A stretch of 64,000 nt of DNA from Asterias rubens (GCF_902459465.1 NC_047082.1:4774001-4838000); one strand, 5' to 3'; shown: positions 41,186 through 53,477, counted from the stretch's first letter. Numbers and translations: made by a program. The notes: generated by a model from the sequence alone, not told the origin.

Positions 41186-41952
41186 TTAAAGCCATTGGAC
41201 ACTTTCGGTAAACAGTATTGTCCAAAGGCCCACACTTCGTGTATCACAACTGATATAAAAAATAACAAACCTGTGAAAATTTAGGCTCAATCGGTCATCG
41301 GATTTGGGAGAAAATAACGGGGAAAACCCACCCTTGTTTCCGCACGTTTCGCCGTGTCATGACATGTGTTTAAAGGCAGTGGACACTATTAGTAATTACT
41401 AAAAGATTATTATTATCATAAAACCTTTCTTGATTACGAGTAATGGGGAGAGGTTGATGGTATAAAACACTGTAAGAATTGGCTTCCTCTGAAGTGCCAT
41501 AGTTTTTGAGAAAGAAGTAATTTTTCATGAATTTGATTTCGAGACCTCAAGTTTAGAACTTGACGTCTCGAAATCAACCATATGAACATACACAACTTCG
41601 TGTGACAAGGGTGTTTTTTCTTTCATTATTATCTCGCAAGTTCGATGACCGATTGAGCTCAAATTTTCACAGGTTTGTTGTTTTATGCAAATGTTGAGAT
41701 ACACTAACTGTGAAGGCTAGTCTTTGACAATTACCAATAATGTCCAGTGTCTTTACGCAGCGCTTTTGAAATTGGGCCCTCGCTATCGAGAATTGATAAT
41801 TGTTTTAATGTTTTCTCGAAAAGTAAAGCATTTCATGGAATAATATTTCAAGAGAAGTCTTTCACTATTACCTTCTGTAAACCCTGTAAGTTATTTGTAA
41901 ATTTGTGAACTTTTATTATTTTTTCTGTGCCGAAAGTGTATAATGGTTTTAA
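41186..41952. mobile_element. Family B element interrupted by a family A insertion
   Basis: The left half (TTAAAGCCATTGGACACTTT) and the right half (CCGAAAGTGTATAATGG to TTTTAA) match the intact B copies at 48697 and 61076. A complete A element occupies 41369-41754. Confidence 0.85.
41369..41754 (-). mobile_element. Family A element nested in family B
   Basis: TTAAAGGCAGTGGACACTAT to TAATGTCCAGTGTCTTTA. The insertion point falls at a GTGTTTAAA sequence of family B, that is, at a TTAA. Confidence 0.85.
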
Positions 41953-42129
41953 GCATGTTAAAACATGTGCAAGAGCTTCTGTTTAGATTCAGTTTTCAGA
42001 ATCACTGGAGTGAAACTTCACCATTTAGCATGTTTACATGTTTGGAGGCACAGTCTGTAATGAACCGTCTGAGGAATCTGTTTAAATGCTGACCTACATT
42101 GTGAAAAGAGCAGAAACCTAACCAGAACA

Positions 42130-42371
42130 GGGCCCAATTTCATAGAGCTGCTAAGCACCAAAATTTGCTTAGCATAAAATTTCTTCCTTCATAGAAACAG
42201 GATTATCGACTAAATTTCCACTTGTTGCATATTGCTGGTTACTGGTATTCAGCTGTTGTTTGCTTATCCTGAAAATCACGTGGAAATTTGGCTGGTTATC
42301 CTGTTTTTATCAAGGAAGAAATTTCATGCTTAGCAAGTTTTCGTGCTTAGCAGCTCTATGAAATTGGGCCC
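42130..42371. mobile_element. Family E palindromic element, copy 1
   Basis: GGGCCCAATTTCATAGAGCT followed by GCTAAGCAC is matched by its exact inverse at the right end, and the pairing continues inwards (AAATTTCTTCC / GGAAGAAATTT, ACAGGATTA / ATCCTGTTTT). It is non-coding. Confidence 0.9.
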
Positions 42372-44308
42372 AGGTACTATGTAGGCTATGTCACAGTATC
42401 TGATGCGACTGTCAGTGTCACTATCGGGTACATGTAACAATTAACATACCATGTGCACGTCACACGCAAACAGAGGGTTGTACAGCTCACATTGCGAAGT
42501 TCATTTGATATTAACAAGTTTCATTACAAAATTTTGCACGTTATCCCCCTCAATACTTTTGAAGTAGAGTGTGTTGTTACACAGAAATTATTGGCTTTAG
42601 AACCGTATGCACTAAAAACTTTGTTAATATTATACAAACTGACAAATACAAACATAGCTCTTAGGCTTGGCATATTATCCAAGACAACAAGAGTGCCTGT
42701 TTTACGGAGTAGTAACTTTGTTAAATGTCTTATGTTTACTCCTCTCTTGTCTCGCAAAATAAGTATATTTTGTACTCGATGGTCATTTAGATGTAAGATC
42801 AGAAATACATTGTACAAGAACAAACACACATTTTCACAGGGTATTTTGGTAATGGATAAAACACTTCATATTACTACATGTAAGTAGCTTTTAGATTGAA
42901 AATATGGAAATGGGCAATTCCATGGTCAGTCGCATTACACTTTTCTGTGTCATTTCTTGATCTGGGTGCTAGTAGAACTATCGGAGACATTCTTTCCACC
43001 AAGTTTAAAAACTGATTTGTATTTGACACCCAAGGCTTTGAATTGATGATACACCATCCCATGTATTAGAAATGTTGTGGGCTTTGTGCTCTGGATGTTA
43101 TAACGTTGTAAAAAGTGGTCAACTTTGCATTACACAATAAGGACATGGTAAAAAATAAGTCACAATTAAAAAGTTTCCTCTAACTAAAAAACCTGTGAAA
43201 GTTTTACTTCATGTAACACACAACTCTTAAACATGAGTATCAAACAGGATACTTATAAACGGTCAGCAACTTGAACTTTTATGTTTACATGGCAAAACAA
43301 TGGTCGGTCGCATTCCAGTCAATCATATTACAGTTTGTCCAGTCAATGGAGCCCAAGCTGAGTTCTTATTAGGAAAAAGTGGGTGTATTCCTTGTCAACA
43401 ACTAAAAATAAAAAAATAGCTATAAAAGTTTCTAAGTGGAAAGCAGGTTGTGACACAAAAATTATTTGTTGGTGTCATGTCCATGTTTGCTTGGAATTGC
43501 CCAAATACTCTTGCTGAATAATCATCATCTGTAACCGTGTCTTTAAAAGCATCTTCAATCATATTATCAAAGAACTGAACCTTTACTAATACAGGTTAAC
43601 CTACCTTTACATGGAGACAGAAAACTTTAAAAACAGTACATTACTGTAACAATGTCCAGTAGTAATTGTAAGAGTGAATGCATTCAGTTCATCATAACAG
43701 TTACTCCACCCAAAGATACACCGGAAGTATTAAGTCAACAAATACATACATCTCCCACGTAAAATAGTTGTCATTATTGTCTACTCAAACTTTGGTAGGT
43801 GTGGAGAAATTGTTGTTGTTTTCATCCCACACAGCTTTGAACAAAGAGAGACCAATTGTACACATTGATCATTTGTCAAACATGTAACCATAGAGCCACC
43901 AAGCATACATGTATTCATGAAAGTCTACCCAATCCAGTAGAGCATGAAAAATTAACTTGTCCTTCTGTAGGATTTCTGTCTCCTAAACTTGTTGTGAATA
44001 TTCATTTGATCTCAAGGCCTTTCTTGTATTTAAAAACTAGGGCAAAATAAAGTTGTTATGTATGTCAGTTTGATAACGATCTGGTTTCATCAGAATTGAA
44101 CAATAGCACACATGGACTGGAACTTGGAAGTTCAACCATCATTGACCCAATTCACCTGGGCCAAATTTCATGCCTCTGCTTATCAAAAGCAAATTTGCGC
44201 TTACAAAAGGCAATGAACATAGTTTTCCTAAATTGTTAATTTAAAGAATTATAGTACTTTGATCATATTTTTACTCTTTCTCCAACAACCCTGAAATCCT
44301 TCCCACAG
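42372..44308. other. No gene seen
   Basis: AT-rich sequence. An open 144-codon stretch (42453-42887, +) has no domain or codon bias. Splice-like sites are isolated. Confidence 0.45.
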
Positions 44309-44357
44309 CCTCTCAGACAGATGGTCCTCACCAACAAGTCACCATACCCCGGTCAAG
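44309..44357 (+). CDS. Isolated candidate exon, unrecognised
   Basis: A good acceptor (CTGAAATCCTTCCCACAG) and donor (GTAATT) enclose 49 bases. In one frame they read SQTDGPHQQVTIPRS with two bases carried in and two out. No neighbouring exon is visible on this strand, so it may be chance. Confidence 0.2.
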
Positions 44358-44776
44358 GTAATTACTCTTCACATGAAGGATGGCAGACTCATCTTTAACA
44401 AGCCCTTCAGCTTACCAGGGAGTGAGGGTTTTTTTTATGTCTGAGACAGAGGTTGCTTGGAGTGTATGCATTTCATGGCCATATATGGCCAGTCTGTCAC
44501 AAGAGTGTCCTGGACTTGTTCCTTTCAAGTTTTGTTTAAGTATCTCAAGCATTAATAACTCAAACAAGAAGCAATCAATTTTAATGGAAAGGAAAACTTG
44601 AACGTTGCATTCTAATGATGGTTTGGGTGATACAATAACTCCATAAGAGGGAGGGTGGCTTGGTGTTTTTGATGCACCATTTCTCAGGGGATGGTAGTAT
44701 TTGTAAAAAATGTAGATCCTTTGAAAAAAAGGTCTCATCTTGACCTCGAGGAAGTCTTCTGTACTTCCTGGTTGCA

Positions 44777-44945
44777 ACAGTAACGTTTGTTTGTTTGCTT
44801 GTTTGTTTTATTTCCATTTGTAAAATCAGCAAAAGTACAAGAGTTAAGCGAAGTAAAAAAAAATCAATTAAGTACAAACGGGGGTTGTAACCAGAGGAAA
44901 GGTAGTGGAGCACTGCATAGGCCTACAAAGACTCTCTCAGTTACT
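44777..44945 (-). mobile_element. Possible LINE 3' end
   Basis: On the minus strand the sequence ends GGAAATAAAACAAACAAGCA and (CAAA)n after a body with TATGCAGTGCTCC. The tail resembles CR1/L2-like ends. No reading frame remains. Confidence 0.35.
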
Positions 44946-45645
44946 GCAAATAAAAAACAGATCTTCATTTCAAACAAAGTTTTACAGAAAAAAAAAACAC
45001 AAATAAATGTCTGTGTTGTTAATCAAACAAATCAGATCTACATTTGTACATGTGTATTTTTATAATCCCTTAATTATAACATCTCCACACCCCCTGTAAA
45101 ACAACCCCTTCAATGAACATGCTCAATATAATAATAGAGTTCCTAAACATTTGTATATTTCATTTATAACTTTTCCCAACAGTTCTTTTAAAAAAGATCT
45201 TAGGAGAACCTTGCTATGTCTTGGCCTGAGAACTTAGAAAAACCTGCAAAAACCGCTTCAGCCAGACACTAAGGAAGTCCCTAGTCCTTGTGTACCAGTC
45301 CAGTTGCAGAGAAATTGTTTGCCGATTATCTAATTTCCCCAGGGGCTTGTATTACACACATAATGAAGGGCATAGGCTGACTGTCACCCATTAACCATAG
45401 CATTCCAAACACTTATGGGGAAAATAGATCTACCAAGTACTGTACATTTTATTTTATTTTTACAAAATTGCATAGATTGCCTTTGATCGTATACATTGCT
45501 ATTTTTGTTGAACTAACAGTTTTGTTTTGCGTACCATCGTTGTAAAAATGGATTGAAAATTAAAATGGACTCAACCAGTACAAACACAAGTACAAATGTG
45601 AAAATAATTTGTTTAAAATGAACTGTTTTCATGTGAAGGAAAAAC

Positions 45646-46032
45646 TTAAAGGCACTGGACACTATTGGTAATTACTCAAAATAATTGTTAGCATAAAAAA
45701 TTACTTGGTTACAAGCAATGGAGAGCTGTTGATGGTATAAAACATTGTGAGAAACGGCTCCCTCTGAAGTAACATAGTTTTCAAGAAAGAAGTAATTTTC
45801 CACAAAATTGATTTCAAGACATCAGAATTAGATTTTGAGGTCCCGAAATCAAGCATCTGAAAGCCCACAACTTCGTGTGACAAGAATGTTTTTTTCTTCC
45901 ATTATTATCTCGCAACTTCGACGACCAATTGAGTCAAAATTTTCACAGGTTTGTTGTTTTGTGCATTTGTTGAGATACACAAAGTGAGAAGACTGGTCTT
46001 TGACAATTACCAAAGGTGTTCAATGCCTTTAA
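45646..46032 (-). mobile_element. Family A element, full length
   Basis: TTAAAGGCACTGGACACTAT and CAAAGGTGTTCAATGCCTTTAA are the ends, with TTAA flanks. Confidence 0.85.
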
Positions 46033-46044
46033 GGAGGTTATATG

Positions 46045-46240
46045 GAACACTGAAAGAACTACAATTAAAAAAATTATTCCAGCTATGCAATCTCTCCATT
46101 GGCTTCCTATTCATGCTCGCATCATCTTTAAAAATACCCAAATAAACCCAGCACCAGACAGCAAAACTAACAGATGTTTTGAATCATAGGACATTAATAA
46201 AGTTGCAATGAATCCAAACTATGCCCAAGGAGACTTGAAT
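46045..46240 (+). mobile_element. LINE reverse-transcriptase remnant
   Basis: One frame reads QLKKIIPAMQSLHWLPIHAR followed by IIFKN, matching the LHWLPI-RIIFK signature seen in the better-kept LINE at 48112-48640. It breaks off at once. Heavily decayed. Confidence 0.5.
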
Positions 46241-46473
46241 TAGTTCTAGCTGAGTAGATCAAAGAATGTTTCAATGTCAACCAACTGCTTCATCCATCTG
46301 GCTAGAAAATCGTGGATTACCCTATAATAAAACTAGCATGTTCGGAAGTCTAATCTTCTCCATTACAAACAATTATTAATACTTAACATCTCATCTTCTG
46401 ATCTTTCATGGACTTGACCCATTTACGATTGTTTTATATTTTTGTTTTTATTACGAACTATCTCAAACCCGTT

Positions 46474-46939
46474 TTAAAGGCACTATATACCTTTGGTCAA
46501 CCAGTATTCTCGCTTGGTGTGTATCTCAACACTATAATAAACCTGTGAAAATTTGGACTCAAATGGTCGTCGAAAGTGCGAGATAATAACGAAAGAAAAA
46601 ACACCCTTGTCACCTGAAGTTGTGTGCAGGCCAGATTCTTCACGGAGGCAATGAAGGCGATTGCCTTCGTGTCCCCTGGTCATTGCCTTGGTGCCCTTAA
46701 AATGCTCCAGTACAAATTTGCAATTTATCATAGGGTGCCCTTAACCAAGAAGAAAATGCCTTGGTGCCCTTGCCCTTTCAAAAACGAAGCATACAGCCCT
46801 GTGTGTGCTTTCAGATGCTTGATTTCGGTACCTCACAATGTTTATACTATCGCCCTCTCCCCATTACTCGTTACCAAGTAAGGTTTTTAAATGCTAATAA
46901 TTATTTTGAGTAATTACCAATAGAGTCCACTGGCTTTAA
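46474..46939 (+). mobile_element. Family A element carrying a family C insertion
   Basis: TTAAAGGCACTATATACCTT to AGAGTCCACTGGCTTTAA. The internal ACACCCTTGTCAC...GTTGTGTG is split from its continuation TGTGTGCTTTCAG by the 46627-46801 insert. Confidence 0.85.
46627..46801. mobile_element. Family C element, copy 2, nested
   Basis: About 90 percent like 26427-26602. The uninterrupted family A sequence defines both ends, and a TGTGTG repeat at the junction looks like the target duplication. Confidence 0.75.
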
Positions 46940-47136
46940 AAAGGGCTTCAAATCAAATTCAAATATTTGAGTGAGAAATTACCGCTTTCTCAAAAACTAC
47001 GTTCCTTCAGAGGGAGCCGTTTCTCACAATGTTTTTTACGTGTACCATCAACAACTCTCCATTTCTCGTTACCAAGTAACTTTTTATGCAAACAATTATT
47101 TTGAGTAATTGCAGTACCAATAGAGTCCAGTGCCTA
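46940..47136 (+). mobile_element. Family A element, right half
   Basis: Begins in the TTCAAATATTTGAGTGAG block and ends AGAGTCCAGTGCCT. It lies directly after the previous copy. Confidence 0.7.
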
Positions 47137-47284
47137 CACTTTTTGGCATTCCAAATTAAATCAAATGAAAACAAAGTACCAAGGGAAACACCCTGAAAGT
47201 GCATCAAAGGTCAGATTAATCTTTGTTTTCAAAACCATAATATCATAAAGATGGTAATTCCTACAATGATTGCGTTAGTAGTAC

Positions 47285-47500
47285 CTCAATGCTTTCTCTT
47301 TTGCTTCAGGTTCAATGCGTTTCTCAGTTTGTACTGATTGAGTAAATTGCAACATCTGTCTGTTTATTGACAAAGAACCAGTCCATGCTGGAACTCTATT
47401 CGTGTTAAATAACAAAGCTGGATGAGGGAACAAAGGAACAGCTAGGCTGAGTCTTGTGTCTGGTCTACCCAAGGCGTTCAAGTGGTGCAAGGACTGAAAA
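47285..47500 (-). CDS. Coding exon of an unrecognised gene
   Basis: 216 bases on the minus strand between an acceptor (CATCTCATGGTTTCAG) and a donor (AG then GTACTA). The exon enters and leaves with two bases of a codon carried, so it is symmetric. It reads FQSLHHLNALGRPDTRLSLA, VPLFPHPALLFNTNRVPAWT, GSLSINRQMLQFTQSVQTEK and RIEPEAKEKAL. Composition is that of ordinary protein, unlike nearby chance frames, and no dispersed repeat covers it. I cannot name the family. No partner exons were found nearby, so introns must be long or the exon is an orphan. Confidence 0.5.
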
Positions 47501-47553
47501 CTGAAACCATGAGATGTCATTTGATATTACAGCATACATGTAGGCTTAAGAGG

Positions 47554-47701
47554 AATAGGAGACTTTCCAACGCTAGGTGGCAGCAGACATACCGGGTAAA
47601 TTTCCATTGTTTACGTAGTTCTGAACATGCGCATAATTCTGAGAACAATGGATTTACCCGGTATGTCTGCTGCCCTCTATCGTCCCAGAAAGTCTCCCAT
47701 T
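47554..47701. mobile_element. 148-bp inverted-repeat element, GGAGACTTTC family, copy 2
   Basis: Nearly identical to 15329-15476. It lies just upstream of the exon at 47285-47500. Confidence 0.85.
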
Positions 47702-48111
47702 GCATGTGTACACCCATTTGTCCCTGCTATTTGGTACACCATTGTTATTTCAAAGTGTAGGCCGACATATTTCATGCTCATGTTTTTTTCTTTTTCACTT
47801 TGACAAACAATACCTGTGACATTTGTTTTCTGTTTCTGTACTGAGTATAACATGTGCGAATGAGCAGGGAGTCTTTGTATTGCGAATGATTTATTTCTCA
47901 AGATAATTTTTACTTCATTTACATAGGTTATCATTATTTCACGTCTCAAAACAATAACATGCACATTGCAAATGAGAGCTAAAATAAGTCATTTTTGTCA
48001 ATAAAGCATTTATATTGAGTGCGCATCAGCAATATTAATTGGTGCAATAATAAATCACACAGCATTGTACTAAACGCCTAAAAAAATAATGTACATCTAC
48101 TAACTATCCTT

Positions 48112-48640
48112 ATAATAATAATAATAATAATACACCCTGCTGGGTGTTCAAGGCACAGTAAAACCAAAAACAAAACAAAAACAAAACAAAAACAAAACAC
48201 AACACAAAGAAAAAACAGACACAACAAAATTGGTCATTGAAAACCTGTGACATAAGATAAGTTTTGAGAAGAGACTTGAATTTTGCAGTACAAAGACAAG
48301 ATCGAAGATTAAGTGGTAGAGAGTTCCAGATGCGTGGGGCGGCTGAAGACAAAGACCTGTCACCCCATGAGTGTCGAGACTTGGGTTCAATGAGGACAAG
48401 CATAGAACTTGATCGAAGATTCCTTGATGGAGTGTAAACTTGAAGCAGTTCAGAAATATAGTGGGGAGCCTTGCCATTAAGAGCTTTGTGGACAATGAGC
48501 ATCAGCTTGAAGATGATTCGTTGAGAGATAGGGAGCCAGTGTAGTTGTTTCAGAATGGGGGTGATAGAACAGGATTTTCTAGACAGTGTCACAATGCGGG
48601 CAGCAGTATTTTGATTCCAAACATTTCTCAACACAACCCT
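48112..48640 (-). mobile_element. 5'-truncated LINE (reverse-transcriptase C-terminus)
   Basis: A minus-strand frame reads NVWNQNTAARIVTLSRKS, then ITPILKQLHWLPISQRIIFK, HKALNGKAPHYISELL and WGDRSLSSAAPRIWNSLPL. This is the typical C-terminal region of CR1/L2-type non-LTR reverse transcriptases, downstream of the catalytic core. The element ends in a (TTA)n tail at 48112-48130 and starts abruptly next to a family B element. The catalytic part is missing, so it is inactive. Confidence 0.85.
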
Positions 48641-48696
48641 AAAATGACTCCCATTCAAGTCAGTCGTTCCATTTTCTCCATGGTCATTCTATGGGT

Positions 48697-49072
48697 TTAA
48701 AGCCATTATACACTTTCGGGACAGAAAAATAAATAAAAGTTCACAGATTTACTAACAACTTACAGGGTTTACAGAAGGTAATGGTGAAAGACTTCTCTTG
48801 AAATATTATTCCATGAAATGCTTTACTTTTTGTGAAAACATTAAAACAATTGTCAATTCTCGATGTCGAGAATTACGGATTTATTTTAAACACATGTCAT
48901 GACATGGCGAAACGTGCGTAAACAAGGGTGGGTTTTCCTGTTATTTTCTCCCGTCTTCGATGACCGATTGAACCTAAATTTTCACAGGTTTGTTGTTTTA
49001 TATATAAGTTGTGATACACGAAGTGTGGGCCTTGGACAATACTGTTTACCAAAAGTGTCCAATGGCTTTTAA
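48697..49072 (-). mobile_element. Family B element, full length
   Basis: TTTAAAGCCATTATACACTT and AAAAGTGTCCAATGGCTTTT are inverted ends. It carries the inner inverted TCTCGATGTCGAGA palindrome and shares the AAATTTTCACAGGTTTGTT block with family A. Confidence 0.85.
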
Positions 49073-49148
49073 CAAAATATTGGTTCATAAACCACTTCAA
49101 CCTGCTGATGGACTTTCATCTTGTGACCAGACTTAAAAGATGTTGGCT

Positions 49149-49497
49149 TTAAAGGCACGGGATACCTTTGGTAATTGTCAAAGACCAGTATTCTCACTTG
49201 GTGTATCTCAACATATGCATTTAAAGTACCAAACCTGTGGAAATTTGGGCTCAACTGGCCATCAAAGTTGCAAGACAATAATGACAGAACTAACACCATT
49301 GTTGCACAACTTTGTGTGCTTTCAGAAGCCTGAAGTCTTTGAATATTTGGGTGAAAAATTACCTCTTTCTCAAAAACTACGTTGCTTCAGAGGGAGCCAT
49401 TTCTCACAATGGTTTATACTCTCCAATGCTTGTTAGCAATAAGTTTTTATGCTAAAATTTATTTTGATGAATTACCAAAAGTGTCCAGTGCCTTTAA
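49149..49497 (+). mobile_element. Family A element, full length
   Basis: TTAAAGGCACGGGATACCTT to AAAAGTGTCCAGTGCCTTTAA. Confidence 0.85.
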
Positions 49498-49751
49498 TCT
49501 CCACAATTCTCAACAACTGCTTGGACTTTCCACAAACAAACACTGTCTACAGTCTCCTCCAGTCTCCTTCAAGACTCTCACTACTCCGGACTGTTTTTGT
49601 CCCCCTCAAGTATTTAGCAGACAGAAGCTGAGAACAGTGTGTCTACAACTGCCAAGGGATTAAATAACACTTAAATACCTGTTTAAATACATGGCATGTA
49701 GAGTCTTTGTACTCATGTAGATGTTATGTTGTTATAGTAAAAGGGCAGGTT

Positions 49752-49795
49752 AAAGGCAGTGGACACTCCTTATTAGCATAAAACCTTACTTGGTT
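49752..49795 (-). mobile_element. Family A end fragment
   Basis: TTAAAGGCAGTGGACACTCC followed by TTAGCATAAAACCTTACTTGG, so only the left end survives. Confidence 0.6.
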
Positions 49796-50029
49796 TAGTT
49801 TAATAGAGTTTTAGTAGAATTTTAGTTTTAGTACTTTTTGTATGCAACTAATTTATTTAAACTAACATTAAAAAAAAAATCAAAAATGAAACTTGAGATA
49901 AGGATTTTTGTTGCCAGACGAGTTAAAGCTAAACCATGCATTGTAATGTATGGTTGAAATGAATGAATATGTATTTTTGTTTTTAGAAAACTAATTTGCA
50001 AATCACACCCATATCAGCCCTACATACTT

Positions 50030-50285
50030 TCTAAATCGAAAAGAGTGAAAAACACTCTTTACATTTTTAGCTGTCCCTCATATGGCTCTTCGAAAAGAGT
50101 GGTGGTTATTTCACTCTTTCAGAGAGGTTTTACTCCAGGACAGAGTGAAAAATCACTCAAAAAGATGAAAACTTCAATCTAAAAGAGTGGAAAACCACTC
50201 GAAGAAGAGTTGTCAGGCCTTCATATGGCTCTTGAAAGAGTGCCTTTTCACTCTTTTACATTAAGAGAGTAAGCTTTTTAATGAT
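50030..50285. repeat. Palindromic AAAGAGTG...CACTCTTT tandem region
   Basis: AAAAGAGTG and its complement CACTCTTTT alternate about ten times, with a CATATGGCTCTT block twice (50080 and 50224). The region can fold into many small hairpins. It has no reading frame. Confidence 0.75.
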
Positions 50286-50334
50286 ACAAATGAACATCAG
50301 TTGGGGTAGATTCTCTTATTGTTTTAAGTAAACT

Positions 50335-50490
50335 AGGGTCGATTTCAAAAAAGATAGGACTAGTCCTAACTTAGGACACTAGTCCTAACTTAGGACTAGT
50401 CCTAGAGGATTCATTAAAAACTTAAGGCTAGTCCTATTAGGACGGTAAGACTAGTCTTAACTCTTTGTGAAATCCACCCCTGAGGTCAAG
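50335..50490. mobile_element. Inverted-repeat element, ACTAGTCCTA family
   Basis: AGGGTCGATTTCAAAAAAGA and TCTTTGTGAAATCCACCCCT are imperfect inverted ends around several AGGACTAGTCCTAACTTAGG palindromes. A fragment of the same family starts at about 37180. Confidence 0.8.
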
Positions 50491-52679
50491 TCTTATTCTC
50501 AGATTTTCTTAATTGATTTTTATTTTACTTCCATATGTTTCATCCTTAAATTTTACTTTCCCATCAATTGTAGGTCTACATGTGAATTGATGAGCCATAG
50601 ACTATGTTAAAACTAAAGTATTTGAAGAAACAGAATCATGTTAAACTTGGTATAATTGAGAGCGGCACTGTACATGTAGAGCAAGGGTTGGGACCAACTT
50701 GGTCTTGGAAGTTTGTAAGCGAGCGGGACTTGCACAGTCTATGGGGATGAGGCCAACAGATTTTGTACATCAAAGCTCATGCTAAACTGTATGAAATACA
50801 TGTACTGTGTTCATACGAACAATGGTTGAACTTGAACCATAAAAAAAGGAAAACAACACTCCACCCAAGTGCCTTAGGGCCATTTGCCATTATGCTAATT
50901 ATGCACAATGTCATTGTCAACAACACTAACCACATCCGCACCTCCCAAACACATCTGACAGTTGTGGTCAACCATCTTGGGTGTGGAATTTCTTTGTTTT
51001 AGACACTTCCAGATCTTTATTGTTAGGCCTATTGATTGACATGTTTACTTTAGTTTGGCGTTGATGTTTTTGGTGTTAAATTCAATTATAGCCATACAAA
51101 ACATGTTCAACCTAAAGTAAAAAATAAGTAATTACAAACAGTATGCATTTTACTTGTGTGCTGCCAAAAATTTGAATTAAAATTTGAATTCGAATTAAAA
51201 TTCTTTGTGAATTTCTGTTGTCAATCCACAACTATCCAACCAAAACACAGAAGTTTACTGCCTGGAAGCTACACCATAATGCAGTACAATGTTTGAAACA
51301 AATGAAGCCACAAGAAGCCATCACCACTAATATAGCACATTAATAGACCTTAACATGTATCATGGTGCAGCCATCTTGAATTTCCCCCATTGATATTATA
51401 TGTTACCAAACCAAGGCTGGAAGAACAAAATAGTCTGGTTCCTATTTGCAAAATGATTACAGCATTAATTATTGTTTTTCGATACGAGGAACATGACCAA
51501 GATGGAGGCTGCATGATAAAGGTCTATAGGCCTATGACTCTGAAATATTCATTTCAGATAACTTTTGGTTTACAATCGTAATGTGCATTTCATCAGTCAA
51601 CTGGGCATTTAAATACACACAATCCCCAAATATGTCAATGAAAAAGCAATTGGACTTTAGAATACAGCTCAGAAGTATAAATTATCACGAAAGTCCCCGT
51701 TAAGGAAATTAAGATGGGTTTAAGGTCCACCATAATAACATGTAACAAATAATTGAGTGACAGTCCAAACAGAAAATTGTCAAAGCTTTCCCCTGAATAC
51801 AAGCTGAATTGAGTCAGTTTGTATCAGAAGTAACTAAAAACTCTAACAAATAAACACTGAACATCTTATAAATATCACCATGAGATAACATTCCCTTTCA
51901 ACAGAACCCTTTTCCCCCTTTTTTAAAAAGAAATATTCATTTAGGGTCAAATACTAATTATGTAGTGTTTTCTGCCGATAACCATCCTTCCAAAATGTGA
52001 AAAGGAATTTTTGGGTGTGTGTTGTTGCAACAAGCTCAGCTTGACATCATATAATATCCAGGTATCGAATGTTACGGTTGAGCGGTGCCACATTGAAAAT
52101 GCTATATTTGGAAATGAGTGTCTGTGTTCAATTTTCTCTTGCACACGCCAGTCGTGCAGTTCTGCAACAACCATTGCTGCCAAACATTGCAAACTGCATA
52201 ATGCTATGCCCAGTGTCATGAACACTATAATGTTCTGTGGCATCTACGTACATACTACTACATGTACCTAGTTGCACGCTGTCAGGGTGATTTTACTATC
52301 TTCCCCTTTCTACCTCCAGGCTCTAGAATGATGTACAAAATAAATACAAGAGGCGCTATAATCCAATTCGCACTAGTTGCACTTTGTCAACAAGAGGAGG
52401 TTTTTTCACAAATTGTTCATCCTTCAACAACTGTGTGGAACAGTCAGTCACATTGAATCAACGAATAACCTTTTTCACATACATGGTTTTAAAGTTGCAC
52501 TGCCTGATTTTTAAAACCATTCAAAAATGTGCGGTCCAACGACCGAATTGCATTTTGAATTTACAATTTTAAAAGACATTCAAAGCACATAAACTACATG
52601 TAAGATTTAATCAAACATTCTTCACAAAAGGTGAAAATTTGCCACTTTGCCCGTTGGCATCAAAATAACTATTTTAAAT
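50491..52679. other. No supported gene
   Basis: AT-rich unique sequence. 51947-52243 (-) is open from an ATG for 98 codons with a hydrophobic start (FMTLGIALCSLQCLAAMVV) that resembles a signal peptide, but the opposite strand is equally open and no splice or homology evidence exists. Confidence 0.35.
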
Positions 52680-52945
52680 ACCTTAGACAGTTTCGCTATT
52701 CCTATTGGTGGAGAGCACGTCACGTTGGGGTGTTTAAACCTTTGACAATGACCAGTAAAAAAGTGTTGAAACATGGGCGTGATACGCGAGCTTGCACCTG
52801 TGCATATAAGACAGTTTCTCCATTCCTATTGGTCGAGAGCAACGGCCGGGACAGTTGTGCCACATCACGCGATACGCGCGACGCGCACAGCCATCTCCTT
52901 ATAAGGAGTTATTTACCCGAGGGCCTTACCATTTCATAGCTGGAG
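52680..52945 (+). repeat. Family K repeat, copy 2
   Basis: TTCCTATTGGTGGAGAGCAC, GTTTAAACCTTTGACAATGA and a second TTCCTATTGGTCGAGAGC. It is shared in reverse with 36870-37125. Confidence 0.65.
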
Positions 52946-53477
52946 GGGTGTTGTGTTGAAATAAATCATTGGACAATTTATAATTTTTGCATTTGTTTTA
53001 CTTTTTGACCAAAAAGTGTTGATGTGAAGGTATTTATGATTTGTCTCGGTAAAACCATCACGAACCAGGCCTTGGCGGGTTTAAACCACTAGTTAAAAAC
53101 CTCTTCACCACACATTGATTCCCTTATTTAAATCTAGAATCTAAATTTACGGGTTAAAACGGCTAACAAATTAAATGAGAGGTAGTTGTGTGGAAGATGT
53201 GGTGCGTCTGTGATTAGTTAGAAGATGTTCTTGCCAGTTTAATTGTGTACATGTACCTAACAATTAAACAACATCTTAGCATCCCATTCAGTGCAAAATA
53301 CCACTGACTGGACAAAGTTTATTCTTTCCACAATCAATAACATCAACCAAAGAAACACAAATCAATGTTTCTATCTGTACAATACAAAAGGTGGAAATTC
53401 GTTGTATTAAAAGTTCACAGACTCAAGGCTAAAATCAACTCCTGCTGGTCCCAGTGGGCATTCAACTTAGCCAGGCC

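Noticed and set aside
42453..42887. 144-codon plus-strand open frame
   Set aside because: AT-rich composition, no recognisable motif, and an overlapping 101-codon frame on the other strand.
51947..52243. 98-codon minus-strand frame with a signal-peptide-like start
   Set aside because: The plus strand is open over nearly the same interval with equally plausible residues, and there is no homology or splice support.
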